Below are positions 42,619 to 52,079 of a stretch of 64,000 nucleotides of DNA, piece after piece (position 1 is the first letter of the stretch; each line of letters starts with the position of its first letter). The stretch is from Bacteroidales bacterium (GTDB lineage Bacteria; Bacteroidota; Bacteroidia; Bacteroidales; P3). The DNA is taken from the NCBI GenBank assembly GCA_017618625.1, contig JAFZTV010000030.1, positions 1 to 64,000 of the forward strand. Direction: 5' to 3'. The notes beneath the pieces were generated by a model. That model was not told where the DNA came from and searched no databases. It saw only the letters and a program-made list of their open reading frames with translations. A program made the translations under genes and the position numbers.

Positions 42619-44149
42619 GAAACATTCATCAATCATAGCCCTTCTGGCAATCATCTGTTTCCAGACGCCCATCTTCACCACCTCACAGGCTCAAACCATC
42701 GCCAAACCCGACGCCAAGTACAAACTCATTCGGCAGCACTACACCGTCCGCCGCGACGGCACCACCGAATACAACTACCGCAAAGAGCTCACCCTGCTCC
42801 GCAACCGCGCCATCACCGCCTATGCCGACAAAGGTGAGACCTTCATCACCTACAACCCCAGCTTCCAGAGCCTCACCGTCAACGAGTGCTACACCATCCG
42901 CAAAGACGGCAGCCGCGTCAAAACCCCCGACAACGCCTTCGTCGAGCAGCTCCCCTCCGAGTGTGAGAGCTGTGGTCGCTTCAACGGCCTCGTCGAACTC
43001 GCCATCGTCCACACCGCACTCGAATACGACTGCACCGTCGTGCTCGACTACACCATCACCTCTAAGACCGACATCCTGCAGGACAAAATCCAACTCACTC
43101 AGGACTGCCCCGTCGAACGCTACGAGATAATCATCGACCAGCCCTACGACATGGAGCTCTACTACCGAATCGCCGACAACGGCGCCCAGCTCCAGCAGCC
43201 CGACGACAGACACTCCCTGCACATCGTCGCCAAAAATCTCCCTCAGTCCTACGCCGACCACTACCTACCCCCTGCCGAGACCATCTACCCCACCCTCTGG
43301 TTCTCCAACCGCCCCACCGTCAACCCCTCCATGCAGCAAGTGCGTGGCAAACTCATCGACGCCATCCCTCTCATCAACTCCGAACGCGTCCGTATCCGTA
43401 AGCTCGGCAACCTCAGCCAGCACCAGCGCAACCTCCTCCTCGTCGAAGCCCTGCGTGACCACGTCATCGATAACATCCGTTGCAACCGCCTCACCCCCGC
43501 CCAGCTGCAATACAAAAGCGCCGAAGCCGCCGAAGTGTGGCAGAGCGGTTGCGGCACCCCCTTCGAAAAAGCCAAGACCTTGGCCGCTCTCCTCCAGCAG
43601 GCTGGCTTCTACGCCTACGCCTCAGTCAACGAAGAGGACCTCCTCACCGCCGACGACAAACGATTCAGCCTCGTCGCCAGCGGCGAAGCCACCGTGTTCG
43701 TCGTAGTCGACGACGAGCAGCTGCAGCTCTCCGCCACCCACAAATCTTCTACTCACTCCAAGGCCCTCTCCTCAGGCAAACCATCCAAGAAGACCGCCGG
43801 CGACTTCATCATCTACACCATCCCAGCCTCCGACTGCCCATTCGACATCAACCCCGCCTACCTCCCGTCTCACCGCAACACCCCTCTCCAAGCCGCCCGG
43901 TGCGACCAGGAATACTCCTATACCCTCGACAACGAGAAAGGCTCTCTCCTCAAACCCGTCAACATCGCCTACTCCATCGAAGGGCTCGGCTCCATATCCA
44001 TCTCCATCAAGCAGAACGGTGACCATACCGATGTCATCAAACACCTCTCCATTGAAAAAGACATCATCTCCCCTGAAGAATACCAAGACTTCCGCCGCCT
44101 CATAATCGACTGGACCCAATACAACACCATCTACATGGTGTGTAAATGA
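42617..44149 (+). CDS. DUF3857-type exported protein with degenerate transglutaminase core
   Basis: A 510-residue paralogue of the preceding protein, starting at the ATG at 42617 with a signal peptide (IALLAIICFQTPIFTTSQAQ). The DUF3857 half is recognisable (LIRQHYTVRRDGTTEYNYRKELTLL). In the transglutaminase-like half, GCGTPFEKAKTLAALLQQAGFYAYA aligns with CGVCKDKAGLLVAMLRAAGFKAYA of its neighbour. The catalytic Cys is thus replaced by Pro315. The matching His and Asp positions are also lost (EATVFVVVDDEQLQLSAT). It is probably a non-enzymatic partner or binding protein. Confidence 0.8.
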   Translation: MKHSSIIALLAIICFQTPIFTTSQAQTIAKPDAKYKLIRQHYTVRRDGTTEYNYRKELTLLRNRAITAYADKGETFITYNPSFQSLTVNECYTIRKDGSRVKTPDNAFVEQLPSECESCGRFNGLVELAIVHTALEYDCTVVLDYTITSKTDILQDKIQLTQDCPVERYEIIIDQPYDMELYYRIADNGAQLQQPDDRHSLHIVAKNLPQSYADHYLPPAETIYPTLWFSNRPTVNPSMQQVRGKLIDAIPLINSERVRIRKLGNLSQHQRNLLLVEALRDHVIDNIRCNRLTPAQLQYKSAEAAEVWQSGCGTPFEKAKTLAALLQQAGFYAYASVNEEDLLTADDKRFSLVASGEATVFVVVDDEQLQLSATHKSSTHSKALSSGKPSKKTAGDFIIYTIPASDCPFDINPAYLPSHRNTPLQAARCDQEYSYTLDNEKGSLLKPVNIAYSIEGLGSISISIKQNGDHTDVIKHLSIEKDIISPEEYQDFRRLIIDWTQYNTIYMVCK

Positions 44150-44208
44150 CTCTTGCCGCAGGCGCTCCGCTGGCACTCCTCCTGAAAAAAAATTAACCCC
44201 CTCCAACT

Positions 44209-45816
44209 TTGAACTACGTTTCCATCAATAAAAACAAAACACTGCTCTCCATCCTCGAGAACAGTCTGCACCGTTGGGCTAATCGCCCTATGGCTCAATT
44301 CTCTAACGGCGAACAAGCCTACTCCTATGACTCTTTCGGCAAACAGGTTCTGAACGTTTCCGCTCTCCTCGACAACTACAAAGTCTCTCCTACCGCCAAT
44401 GTCGCCATCCTCGCCGAAAACATGCCCAACTGGACCGTCGCCTTCTTCGCCGTCGCCTCCGCCGGCAGGGTCGCCGTCCCCATCCTCCCTGGCTCCACGG
44501 CCTTCGAGGTCGACAATATCCTTAACCACTCCGAAAGCGAGGCGCTCTTCGTTTCTCGCAAACAGCTGCCCAAAATCGCCGACCTCCTGAAAATGAAAGC
44601 CGTCATCCTTATCGACGACTTCAGCACCGTCTCCTCCCAACCCCCAAGCGACGCCCATCCCCTCACTTCCTCAAGGCCCGAAATCACCGACCAGACTCTC
44701 GCAACCATCATCTACACCTCCGGCACCACTGGCAACGCCAAAGGCGTTATGCTCAGCCACGGCAACCTCTACCACAGCGTGGTCGAAGCCAAACACGCCC
44801 AGCCGGCCTCCTGCAACGACCGCTGGCTCTCCATCCTCCCCATGGCCCACGCCTACGAGATGGCCTTCGGCATGCTCTATCCCCTCTCCGTCGGCGCCAC
44901 CGTTTACTACCTCCGCGAGATGCCCACCCCCTCCATACTCATCCCCACGATGAAAAAGGTGCGCCCCACCATCATCTGCTCCGTCCCTCTGGTCGCCGAA
45001 AAACTGCACAAAGCCATACTCCGCCGCATCGACGAAAGCCCCAAACTGAAGGCTATACAAAAACATGCCCCGTGGCTCATGTTCACTCTAATTGGCATCA
45101 CCCTCAAAAAACAGACCGGCGGCAAAATAAAATTCTTCGGCATCGGCGGAGCCAAACTCAACCCCGAAGTCGAAGAGTTCCTCAAAAAGAGCCATTTCAA
45201 CTACGCCATCGGCTACGGCACCACCGAGACCGCTCCTCTCATAACCAACGCCTGCGTCCATCGCACCAAGGTCGGCTCCATCGGCGTCCCCGCCTACGGA
45301 GTCGAGGTCGACCTGGCCGACCTGAACCCCAAGACCGGCATCGGCGAAATCATCGCCAAAGGCCCAAACGTCATGCTCGGCTACTTCAAAGACCCCGAGC
45401 GCACAGCCTCCGTACTGTCCCAAGACGGCTGGTACCACACCGGCGACCTTGCCTGCCGCGACAAACTCGGACGACTCTACATCAAAGGGCGGCTCGGCAG
45501 CATGATTCTCGGCCCCTCCGGCGAAAACATCTACCCCGAAGAGATTGAACAGGTCCTCAACACCTACCCCAGCGTCATCGAATCCCTTGTGGTAAAACGT
45601 GGCAAACAGCTAGTTGCACTCATTCAACTCGACGAAAACTTCAAAGCCCGACTCAACAAATCTCTCAACACGAAACTCAACGAACTCACCGACAACATCC
45701 GCGAATTTGTCAACAAACGTGTCAGTGTACAAAGCCAGATAGCCCTCGTTCAACTCATGGACGAACCCTTCAAGAAAACCGCCACCCTCAAAATCCGACG
45801 CTACCTCTACCAATAA
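44209..45816 (+). CDS. AMP-forming long-chain fatty-acid--CoA ligase
   Basis: A 535-residue adenylate-forming enzyme that activates fatty acids with ATP and CoA. Motifs in order are the A3 loop TIIYTSGTTGNAKGVMLSHGN, LPMAHAYEMAF, YGTTETAPLIT (A5), GWYHTGDLACRDKLGRLYIKGR (A7-A8), and the hinge plus GENIYPEEIE. The catalytic lysine near the C-terminus is in FKKTATLKIRRY. The frame opens with TTG at 44209; the next ATG (44290) would remove conserved N-terminal sequence. It ends 9 bp before the LytTR regulator, so the two are probably co-transcribed. Confidence 0.92.
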   Translation: MNYVSINKNKTLLSILENSLHRWANRPMAQFSNGEQAYSYDSFGKQVLNVSALLDNYKVSPTANVAILAENMPNWTVAFFAVASAGRVAVPILPGSTAFEVDNILNHSESEALFVSRKQLPKIADLLKMKAVILIDDFSTVSSQPPSDAHPLTSSRPEITDQTLATIIYTSGTTGNAKGVMLSHGNLYHSVVEAKHAQPASCNDRWLSILPMAHAYEMAFGMLYPLSVGATVYYLREMPTPSILIPTMKKVRPTIICSVPLVAEKLHKAILRRIDESPKLKAIQKHAPWLMFTLIGITLKKQTGGKIKFFGIGGAKLNPEVEEFLKKSHFNYAIGYGTTETAPLITNACVHRTKVGSIGVPAYGVEVDLADLNPKTGIGEIIAKGPNVMLGYFKDPERTASVLSQDGWYHTGDLACRDKLGRLYIKGRLGSMILGPSGENIYPEEIEQVLNTYPSVIESLVVKRGKQLVALIQLDENFKARLNKSLNTKLNELTDNIREFVNKRVSVQSQIALVQLMDEPFKKTATLKIRRYLYQ

Positions 45817-45825
45817 ACTCCCATC

Positions 45826-46548
45826 ATGACCGTCACCTGCTCCATAGTCGAAGACGAACCCCTCGCCCTGCAGCTCATCCAGGCCTACGTCCAGCGCACC
45901 CCCTTCCTCCAACTCAAGAAAACCTACCTCGACGCCGAACTGCTAGCCCTCGACATCCAGCGTGGCGACCTCCCCATGCTGCTTTTCTCCGACATCCAGA
46001 TGCCTCAAATCAACGGCATCGAACTCTCACGACTCCTCCCCAACTCCACCAAGGTCATCTTCACCACCGCCTACTCCCGCTATGCCCTCGACGGCTTCAA
46101 GGTCTCGGCCCTCGATTTCCTCCTCAAGCCCATCTCCTACGACGACTTCCTAGCCTCTGCCACCAAAGCACGCGACTGGTTTGAAAAAGAGCAGAAAGTC
46201 GCCCACGCCGACCACCTAATGAGGCAATCTCAACCCATGCTGCAGGTCAAATCCGAACGCCACACCGTCGTCATCCCCATTGCCGACATCATCCGCATCG
46301 AAGGCCTCAAAGACTACGTCAAGATAATACGCCGCGACGGCACCGTCACCATTTCTCTCATGCGTATGAAGAAAATGATGGACCTCCTCCCTCAGGATCA
46401 GTTCGTCAGGGTTCACAAATCCCATATCGTCCGCACCTCCGAGATTACCAGCTTCGACAAAAGCCACCTGTCCATCGGCGGCGACACCATACCAGTTTCC
46501 AACAACATCGACTTTAACAAATTCGAACAAATAAATTCCAATTACTAA
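45826..46548 (+). CDS. LytTR-family response regulator
   Basis: A 240-residue two-component regulator. The receiver domain has the acidic pair in SIVEDEPLALQLI, the phospho-acceptor Asp in LLFSDIQMPQINGIEL, the Thr in VIFTTAYSRYALDGF, and the Lys in DFLLKPISYDDF. The C-terminal LytTR DNA-binding domain shows IPIADIIRIEGLKDYVKI and FVRVHKSHIV. No sensor kinase gene is adjacent, although in Bacteroidota such regulators usually pair with a LytS/YpdA-type kinase. It follows the acyl-CoA ligase closely and precedes lemA. Confidence 0.92.
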   Translation: MTVTCSIVEDEPLALQLIQAYVQRTPFLQLKKTYLDAELLALDIQRGDLPMLLFSDIQMPQINGIELSRLLPNSTKVIFTTAYSRYALDGFKVSALDFLLKPISYDDFLASATKARDWFEKEQKVAHADHLMRQSQPMLQVKSERHTVVIPIADIIRIEGLKDYVKIIRRDGTVTISLMRMKKMMDLLPQDQFVRVHKSHIVRTSEITSFDKSHLSIGGDTIPVSNNIDFNKFEQINSNY

Positions 46549-46560
46549 TTACTAACAATT
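46533..46560. repeat. Short degenerate 7-bp repeat
   Basis: Four heptamers (AAATTCC, AATTACT, AATTACT, AACAATT) span the end of the response-regulator gene and the spacer before lemA, so the last codons of the regulator are encoded by repeat. Confidence 0.5.
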
Positions 46561-46573
46561 AAAAAAAGAGAAA

Positions 46574-47173
46574 ATGAAAAAAGGAACAATCCTCATCGTG
46601 GCCTTGGTCGCCATCGTCGCAATCTGCGTCCTCTGGGGCGTTGGCGTCTATAACAAACTCGTCAACCACGACGAAAACGTAAAAGAAGCCTGGGGTCAGG
46701 TCGAAAACGTTTACAAACGCCGTGCCGACCTCATTCCTCAGCTCGTCGCCACCGTCCAGGGTGCCGCCAACTATGAGAAAGGTACCCTGACCGAAGTGGT
46801 CGAAGCCCGTGCCAAAGCCACTTCCGTCCAGGTTGACGCCAACAACCTCACCGAAGAGAACGTCGCTCAGTTCCAGAAAGCTCAGGACAACCTCACCGGC
46901 GCACTCAGCCGTGGCCTCAACGTCATCGTCGAACGCTATCCTGAACTGACCGCCACCAAGGGCTTCCAAGACCTTCAGGTTCAGCTCGAAGGCACCGAAA
47001 ACCGCATCGCCACCGAGCGTGCTCGCTTTAACGAAACAGTGGCCGCTTACAACAAGACCATCCGCCGCTTCCCCAACAGCATCATTGCCGGTATCGGCGG
47101 TTTTGAAAAGAAGGGCTACTTCACCGCTCCCGAAGGCAGCGACGAACCCGTCAAAGTGGAGTTCGACTTCTAA
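46574..47173 (+). CDS. lemA: LemA-family protein
   Basis: A 199-residue protein with one N-terminal membrane helix (TILIVALVAIVAICVLWGVGVY) and a four-helix LemA domain. Family motifs are NKLVNHDENVKEAWGQVENVYKRRADLIPQLV, ENLTGALSRGLNVIVERYPEL and ARFNETVAAYNKTIRRFPNSI. The final segment reads KGYFTAPEGSDEPVKVEF. LemA proteins are tail-out membrane proteins of unclear function, often encoded with TPM-domain proteins, as here (47219-48007). The pair probably forms one transcription unit with the upstream regulator. Confidence 0.95.
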   Translation: MKKGTILIVALVAIVAICVLWGVGVYNKLVNHDENVKEAWGQVENVYKRRADLIPQLVATVQGAANYEKGTLTEVVEARAKATSVQVDANNLTEENVAQFQKAQDNLTGALSRGLNVIVERYPELTATKGFQDLQVQLEGTENRIATERARFNETVAAYNKTIRRFPNSIIAGIGGFEKKGYFTAPEGSDEPVKVEFDF

Positions 47174-47218
47174 CCCACCTATCAAAGCATTGGTTTCTAA
47201 CATCATTACAAATCTCAC

Positions 47219-48007
47219 ATGAAGAGATTATTCATGACCCTCCTTGTGCTGGCAGCGGCTGCCTTGTCGCTTCCGGCACAGGAGTTATGGTGTCCCACCC
47301 CGACCAACCGTCTTGTCAATGACTACTCTGGCATGCTCTCTACCGACGAGGCGGCATCGCTTGAGCAACGGCTGGTTGCCTTCGACGACAGCACCTCCAA
47401 CCAGATTCTGGTCATCATCACCCCGTCGCTCCACGGCTGCGAAATCATGGAACTCGGCACCCGTATCGGCACCACATGGGGTGTCGGACAGAAAGAACTG
47501 CGTAACGGTTTGGTCATCCTGATAAAGTCCAAGACCGACGACGAGCCATACGGCGACGTAGCGCTCGTCCCCGGCTACGGCCTCGAAGGCGCCCTCCCCG
47601 ACGCATTCTGCAAGCATATCATCGACGACAAGATGATTGAACCGCTCTCCAACGGCGACTACTACAAGGCTCTGACTCAAGCCCTATCTATCATCGAACC
47701 CGTTTGTCGGGGCGAATACAGCTACAGCGACTACAAACGCAAGGAAAACCGTGAAGTCCTATACGCTCTTTTGGGCTTTATCGCAATCACCGTCCTGGTC
47801 ACCATACTTCTCAGCAAGCTGGCTAAAAAACACGGCGGCGGTAGCGGCAACGGCGGCACACCCTTCCTCGGCGGCAGCTCCCGTGGTGGCTATTGGGGAG
47901 GCGGACTCGGCGGTTCGTCCGGCGGCTTCAGTAGCGGCGGTGGTGGCGGCTTTGGTGGCTTTGGCGGCGGTAGCTTCGGCGGTGGCGGTGCCCACGGAAG
48001 GTTCTAA
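47219..48007 (+). CDS. TPM-domain (YgcG-family) membrane protein
   Basis: A 262-residue protein. After a signal peptide (ending near SLPAQ), the TPM domain covers residues ~30-150: LVNDYSGMLSTDEAASLEQRL, SNQILVIITPSLHG, GTTWGVGQKELRNGLVILI, and VPGYGLEGALPDAFCKHII. One membrane helix (VLYALLGFIAITVLVTILL) and a Gly/Ser-rich tail (SSGGFSSGGGGGFGGF) complete it. TPM proteins are related to phosphatases or assembly factors in other lineages; here the role is unknown. It is paired with lemA and ends overlapping the stop of the convergent ABC-F gene by 4 bp. Confidence 0.92.
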   Translation: MKRLFMTLLVLAAAALSLPAQELWCPTPTNRLVNDYSGMLSTDEAASLEQRLVAFDDSTSNQILVIITPSLHGCEIMELGTRIGTTWGVGQKELRNGLVILIKSKTDDEPYGDVALVPGYGLEGALPDAFCKHIIDDKMIEPLSNGDYYKALTQALSIIEPVCRGEYSYSDYKRKENREVLYALLGFIAITVLVTILLSKLAKKHGGGSGNGGTPFLGGSSRGGYWGGGLGGSSGGFSSGGGGGFGGFGGGSFGGGGAHGRF

Positions 48008-49788
48008 CCGTTGACAACCTCGTCCAATTCCAGCCATCGCAGCTCTTTCTCATCCAACAAGGCGATAACTTCGCCAATGCGCTTGGACGCTTCAACCACT
48101 TTTTCAGCATCAGACGATGCCGAGAGAGTGGTTTCCAATTCTTGCTTCTCGGTGTTCAGCGCCTCTATTTCCGCCGTCAACGCCTCGTATTCTTTCTGTT
48201 CCTTGTATGTGGCCTTGCGTTTAGCCGACTTCGGCCTCTCATACTGCGGCTTCTCCTCCTTGCGTACCGCGTTCTCGGCCTTGCGACGCCTTTCACGCTC
48301 AAGCATATAGTCGGTATAGTTACTGTGGTAGTCGCGTATCACCCCACCTTCTTCAAAGACAAACAGATGGTCAACTATATGGTCCATGAAACTGCGGTCG
48401 TGGCTGACTATCACCAGGCACCCCTTGTAGCCACGCAAAAACTGCTCCAATATCTGCAAGGTATAGATATCCAAGTCATTGGTCGGCTCGTCGAGGATGA
48501 GGAAGTTGGGGTTGGCCATCAGCACCTTCAGCAGATAGAGCCGTCGCCTCTCACCGCCGCTGAGGTTACCGAAGTAGTTATATTGTGCTGTGTCGTCAAA
48601 GCCGAAATAACTGAGAAACTGGTGGGCAGTCATCTTCTTTCCGCCCTCAAGGTCAATCACTTCCGCCACATCCTTCACTATATCCAGCACCCTCTTGTCG
48701 TCTTTCTCCTTGAGCCCCGACTGGGTGTAGTAGCCAAACTTTATTGTCTGCCCAACCACTACTCGTCCCTTGTCCGGACGTTCACTTTCGGTCATTATGT
48801 TGAGCAGTGTCGATTTACCTATGCCGTTAGGACCAACGATGCCAATCTTCTCGCCTCGTTTGAATACGTATGAGAAGTCGTCAAGCAGACAACGTCCGTC
48901 GAAATATTTGGTTATATTATAGAGTTCCAGTATCTTGCCACCTATCCGCTCTGTCTTTACCGACAGTTCTGGTTTCTCCTCGTCAAATCTGGTATGGGCT
49001 TTTGCTTGCAGGTCGTAGAAGGCGTCTATGCGGGCTTTCGACTTGGTACCTCGAGCCTGTGGCATACGCCGCATCCACTCCAACTCGGTACGGTAGAGGC
49101 TGCTTGCCTTCTCTACTTCAGCCTTCTCTATCGCCTCTCGTTCGGCCTTCTTCTCAATGTAGTAGGCAAAATCGCCACGGTAGCGGTACAGCTGGCTGTT
49201 GTCTAGTTCTATGATGTCGTCGCATACATGGTCGATAAAGTAGCGGTCGTGGCTCACCAGAAGTATGGCCAGTCGCTGCTTCGAAAGGAAATCCTCCAGC
49301 CACTCAATCATTGAGATGTCCAGATGGTTGGTCGGTTCATCCAGGATGAGGAAGTTCACATCGTCGAGAAGTATGCGGCTCAGTGCCACCTTCTTCTGCT
49401 CGCCGCCACTCATCTGGTTCAGATGCTTGTCGAGGTTGGTTATCTTCAGCCTGCTCAGCACCTCTTCCACCCTTTGTTCAAACGCCCATTCGTCCTCATT
49501 CTCATGAGGATGAGCCGAATAGACATACTGTCTCACCGTCATCTGTCCGTCAGTCACAGGGTTCTGTGGCAAATAAGCCACCCTTGCAGCATTGCTGAAC
49601 GTCACCTTGCCGTCGTCAGGCAACACACTTCCCGTCAAGATGTTGAGCAATGAACTCTTGCCATATCCGTTACGGGCAATGAGTGCCGTCTTCTGTCCAG
49701 CATTGATGCCGAACGAGATATTCTCAAACAGCACCTTGTCGCCATACGACTTGGAAAGATTTTCAACAGAAAGAAGAGCGTCCGCCAC
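48004..49788 (-). CDS. uup: ABC-F family ATPase (Uup type)
   Basis: A 594-residue soluble protein with two ABC ATPase domains and no membrane part. Domain 1 has ARNGYGKSSLLN (Walker A), LNQMSGGEQKKVALSRILL (signature), and FLILDEPTNHLD (Walker B). The interdomain linker contains RRMPQARGTKSKARIDAF. Domain 2 has GPNGIGKSTLLN, LSGGERRRLYLLKVLM and FLILDEPTNDLD. A C-terminal coiled coil (ALTAEIEALNTEKQELETTL) points to Uup among ABC-F proteins, which act on ribosomes or branched DNA intermediates. It converges on the TPM gene with a 4-bp overlap. Confidence 0.93.
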   Translation of the reverse strand: MADALLSVENLSKSYGDKVLFENISFGINAGQKTALIARNGYGKSSLLNILTGSVLPDDGKVTFSNAARVAYLPQNPVTDGQMTVRQYVYSAHPHENEDEWAFEQRVEEVLSRLKITNLDKHLNQMSGGEQKKVALSRILLDDVNFLILDEPTNHLDISMIEWLEDFLSKQRLAILLVSHDRYFIDHVCDDIIELDNSQLYRYRGDFAYYIEKKAEREAIEKAEVEKASSLYRTELEWMRRMPQARGTKSKARIDAFYDLQAKAHTRFDEEKPELSVKTERIGGKILELYNITKYFDGRCLLDDFSYVFKRGEKIGIVGPNGIGKSTLLNIMTESERPDKGRVVVGQTIKFGYYTQSGLKEKDDKRVLDIVKDVAEVIDLEGGKKMTAHQFLSYFGFDDTAQYNYFGNLSGGERRRLYLLKVLMANPNFLILDEPTNDLDIYTLQILEQFLRGYKGCLVIVSHDRSFMDHIVDHLFVFEEGGVIRDYHSNYTDYMLERERRRKAENAVRKEEKPQYERPKSAKRKATYKEQKEYEALTAEIEALNTEKQELETTLSASSDAEKVVEASKRIGEVIALLDEKELRWLELDEVVNG

Positions 49789-49806
49789 AGAAGGAAATGA
49801 TTGATT

Positions 49807-49882
49807 GCGCTATTGTGTTATTGCGTTAGGGTGTTATTGCGTTAGTAGCTGACCACTTAAACTTAAAACTCAAAACTCCTAA
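49807..49882. repeat. Adjacent 8-bp and 7-bp degenerate repeats
   Basis: Octamers GCGCTATT, GTGTTATT, GCGTTAGG, GTGTTATT, GCGTTAGT and AGCTGACC (49807-49854) pass directly into heptamers ACTTAAA, CTTAAAA, CTCAAAA and CTCCTAA (49855-49882). The array fills the rarA-uup spacer, where both genes run on the minus strand. Confidence 0.8.
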
Positions 49883-51132
49883 TACCCATACTTCCCGTTC
49901 CATCTGGCATGCAACAGTTTGCGAGTGTCGTTCTCTCTGGCGTTCTCTCCAGGAGTGTAGAAACGAGAACCCTCAAGACCGGCAGGCAGATATTCCTGCA
50001 CAGCGAAGTTGCCCTCGTAGTCGTGGGCATATTTGTATCCATCGCTGTAGCCCATCTGTTTCATCAGCTTGGTGGGGGCGTTGCGTATGTGTAGTGGAAC
50101 CGGCAAGTCGCCGAAACGGCGAACCGCCGACTGTGCCTCGTTGAGAGCCATATATGTCGAGTTGCTCTTGACCGAGCATGCGAGATAAACGGCACATTGC
50201 GAAAGGGTTATGCGGCATTCGGGGTAGCCGATCTTGCTTACCGCCTCGAAGCAGGCGTTGGCCAGAAGCAGAGCGTTGGGGTTGGCGTTGGATATGTCCT
50301 CCGAGGCGAATATAAGCATCCGTCGGGCAATGAAAAGCGGGTCTTCCCCACCCTCTATCATACGGGCGAGCCAGTAGACGGCACCGTTGGGGTCGCTGCC
50401 TCGCATCGACTTGATGAAAGCCGAGATGATGTCGTAGTGCATCTCGCCCTGTTTGTCGTAGTAGGCGAGGTTCTGCTGTATGGTCTCGGTCACCTTGCGG
50501 TTGTCTATCTCCACCGTGGGCGACTGGTCTTTCGACACCACCAGTTCTAGAGCGTTGAGGAGCTTGCGTCCGTCGCCGCCGCTGATGCGCATTAAAGCGT
50601 CGCGTTCTTTCAGTACGATGGTGCGTTGCAGTGTGGCGTAGTGTTTGACCGCTCGGTCAAGCAGGTCGTTCATATCCTCCTCGCCAAATTCCTTCAACAC
50701 ATACACCTGACAACGTGAGAGCAATGCCGATATGACCTCAAACGAGGGGTTCTCGGTGGTGGCTCCGATGAGGGTTATGACCCCTCGCTCGACAGCACCC
50801 AGCAGCGAGTCCTGCTGACTTTTGTTGAATCGGTGTATCTCGTCTATGAAGAGTATGGCGCCCTCTTCCGACTGGGCTTTCTCTATCACCTCCCTTACCT
50901 CCTTCACGCCGCTGCTTATGGCGCTGAGGGTGTGGAAGGGGCGTTCCAGTTGGTTGGCGATGATGCCTGCAAGTGTCGTCTTGCCGGTTCCCGGAGGTCC
51001 CCAGAATATCATCGAGGGTATGCGACCGCTCTCGATAAGGGTGCGCAGAACAGCCCCCTTGCCTACCAAGTGGTTCTGCCCGACATATTCGTCGAGCGTC
51101 TGCGGGCGTAGTATTTCAGCAAGCGGAGCCAT
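49879..51132 (-). CDS. rarA: Replication-associated recombination protein A
   Basis: A 417-residue AAA+ ATPase (MgsA/RarA, Mgs1/WRNIP1 family) that acts at stalled replication forks with SSB. It starts APLAEILRPQTLDEYVGQNHLVG and has Walker A GPPGTGKTTLAG, Walker B with FIDEIHRFNKSQQDSLLGAVE, sensor 1 GATTENPSFEV, and an arginine finger in LLSRCQVYVL. The tetramerisation domain is typical: YYDKQGEMHYDIISAFIKSMRGSDPNGAVYWLARMIEGGEDPLFIARR. The length fits the family. It lies upstream of uup on the same strand, separated by the repeat array. Confidence 0.96.
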   Translation of the reverse strand: MAPLAEILRPQTLDEYVGQNHLVGKGAVLRTLIESGRIPSMIFWGPPGTGKTTLAGIIANQLERPFHTLSAISSGVKEVREVIEKAQSEEGAILFIDEIHRFNKSQQDSLLGAVERGVITLIGATTENPSFEVISALLSRCQVYVLKEFGEEDMNDLLDRAVKHYATLQRTIVLKERDALMRISGGDGRKLLNALELVVSKDQSPTVEIDNRKVTETIQQNLAYYDKQGEMHYDIISAFIKSMRGSDPNGAVYWLARMIEGGEDPLFIARRMLIFASEDISNANPNALLLANACFEAVSKIGYPECRITLSQCAVYLACSVKSNSTYMALNEAQSAVRRFGDLPVPLHIRNAPTKLMKQMGYSDGYKYAHDYEGNFAVQEYLPAGLEGSRFYTPGENARENDTRKLLHARWNGKYGY

Positions 51133-51134
51133 TA

Positions 51135-51174
51135 TCTAATTGTCTTATTGTGCTAATGTTTAGGTGCTTGGTAC
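51135..51174. repeat. Degenerate 8-bp tandem repeat
   Basis: Octamers TCTAATTG, TCTTATTG, TGCTAATG, TTTAGGTG and CTTGGTAC lie immediately upstream of the rarA ATG, in its leader region. Confidence 0.65.
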
Positions 51175-51234
51175 TAATTTATTTTTCATTCCATCACCAG
51201 AGTATATGATTCGTACATAGAACAAGGGCTTATC

Positions 51235-51987
51235 CTAAAGCGCAGGACGCACTGGCCGGACGGAAGGTCCGTTGGAACGACGGCAAAAGGTCCTCAAGCT
51301 CGTACTGTCGGCATTGAAAAGAAAGCGCTTTGCATAACGTGGGTCGCCAGTATTGAGAGACGACGACCAGTATAAACCATGCTCGCCTGCATAGTCGAGC
51401 CCCGCTGTTCCCTGTCGTCCAGCTGCAGGAATGAACAAGCTGTTGCCATTGGGGGCGGTAAACTTGCGTCCACAAACATCGTTCACCGATGTCCACTCAG
51501 CCGTGGTGTTATCCAACAGTTCTTGCCAGTCGGCCTCGGTTGGTATTCTTGCACCATTGCCCAAAATGGCAGAGGCAGCGTCGTCCTCCGGTTCAAGCAC
51601 GGTCTTGCCATCCACCGTGCCGAAGGATTCTTTGGTGTTGTATTTGGTCAAGGTCGATAGGTTGCCTTCCGTATCGACCGTGGCATAGCGGTATGTACTC
51701 CAGTTATATAACTCCTTAGCACAGGTCTCTCCCCATGAATAGTAGCCGCCAAAACCTTCGGGGCACGTCGCACCGAGGTTGCACGTTGCCCACAGCAAGC
51801 CGCTCGGAAGTCCAAGGTCAACAAAACCGTCTGGAACGGTAGGTCTTGCGGTTGTGTCAGACGGAGGGGTGGTCTGAGTATTCGACGTGTCCGGTGTATT
51901 CTGATTCGACGTGTTGTCTTCCTTCTGACACGATGCCATCGCTATGGCCAGCAACGCCGCAGCAGCAATGAAGAAAAGCCGTTTCAT
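51235..51987 (-). CDS. Lipoprotein with FISUMP/DUF1566-like C-terminal domain
   Basis: A 250-residue lipoprotein (MKRLFFIAAAALLAIAMASC, lipobox MASC) with a Thr/Asn-rich linker to about residue 48. The C-terminal domain is of the Fibrobacter-succinogenes-paralogous type: VDLGLPSGLLWATCNLGA, YYSWGE, ARIPTEADWQELL, FIPAAGRQG, and GLYWSSS then SVRPVR. The same domain type ends the 701-residue lipoprotein at 56.1-58.2 kb (FLPAAGYRSG, GNYWSS, SVRLVRD). It is probably displayed on the outer membrane surface; the function is unknown. Confidence 0.85.
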   Translation of the reverse strand: MKRLFFIAAAALLAIAMASCQKEDNTSNQNTPDTSNTQTTPPSDTTARPTVPDGFVDLGLPSGLLWATCNLGATCPEGFGGYYSWGETCAKELYNWSTYRYATVDTEGNLSTLTKYNTKESFGTVDGKTVLEPEDDAASAILGNGARIPTEADWQELLDNTTAEWTSVNDVCGRKFTAPNGNSLFIPAAGRQGTAGLDYAGEHGLYWSSSLNTGDPRYAKRFLFNADSTSLRTFCRRSNGPSVRPVRPAL

Positions 51988-52079
51988 GGTTATGTTCTGT
52001 TTTTATCTTTTGTCGGTTTGCTTTAGGTCTTCCTTATCCTTACCCTCTATGGCATATACAAGTGATGACCATGCCTACA

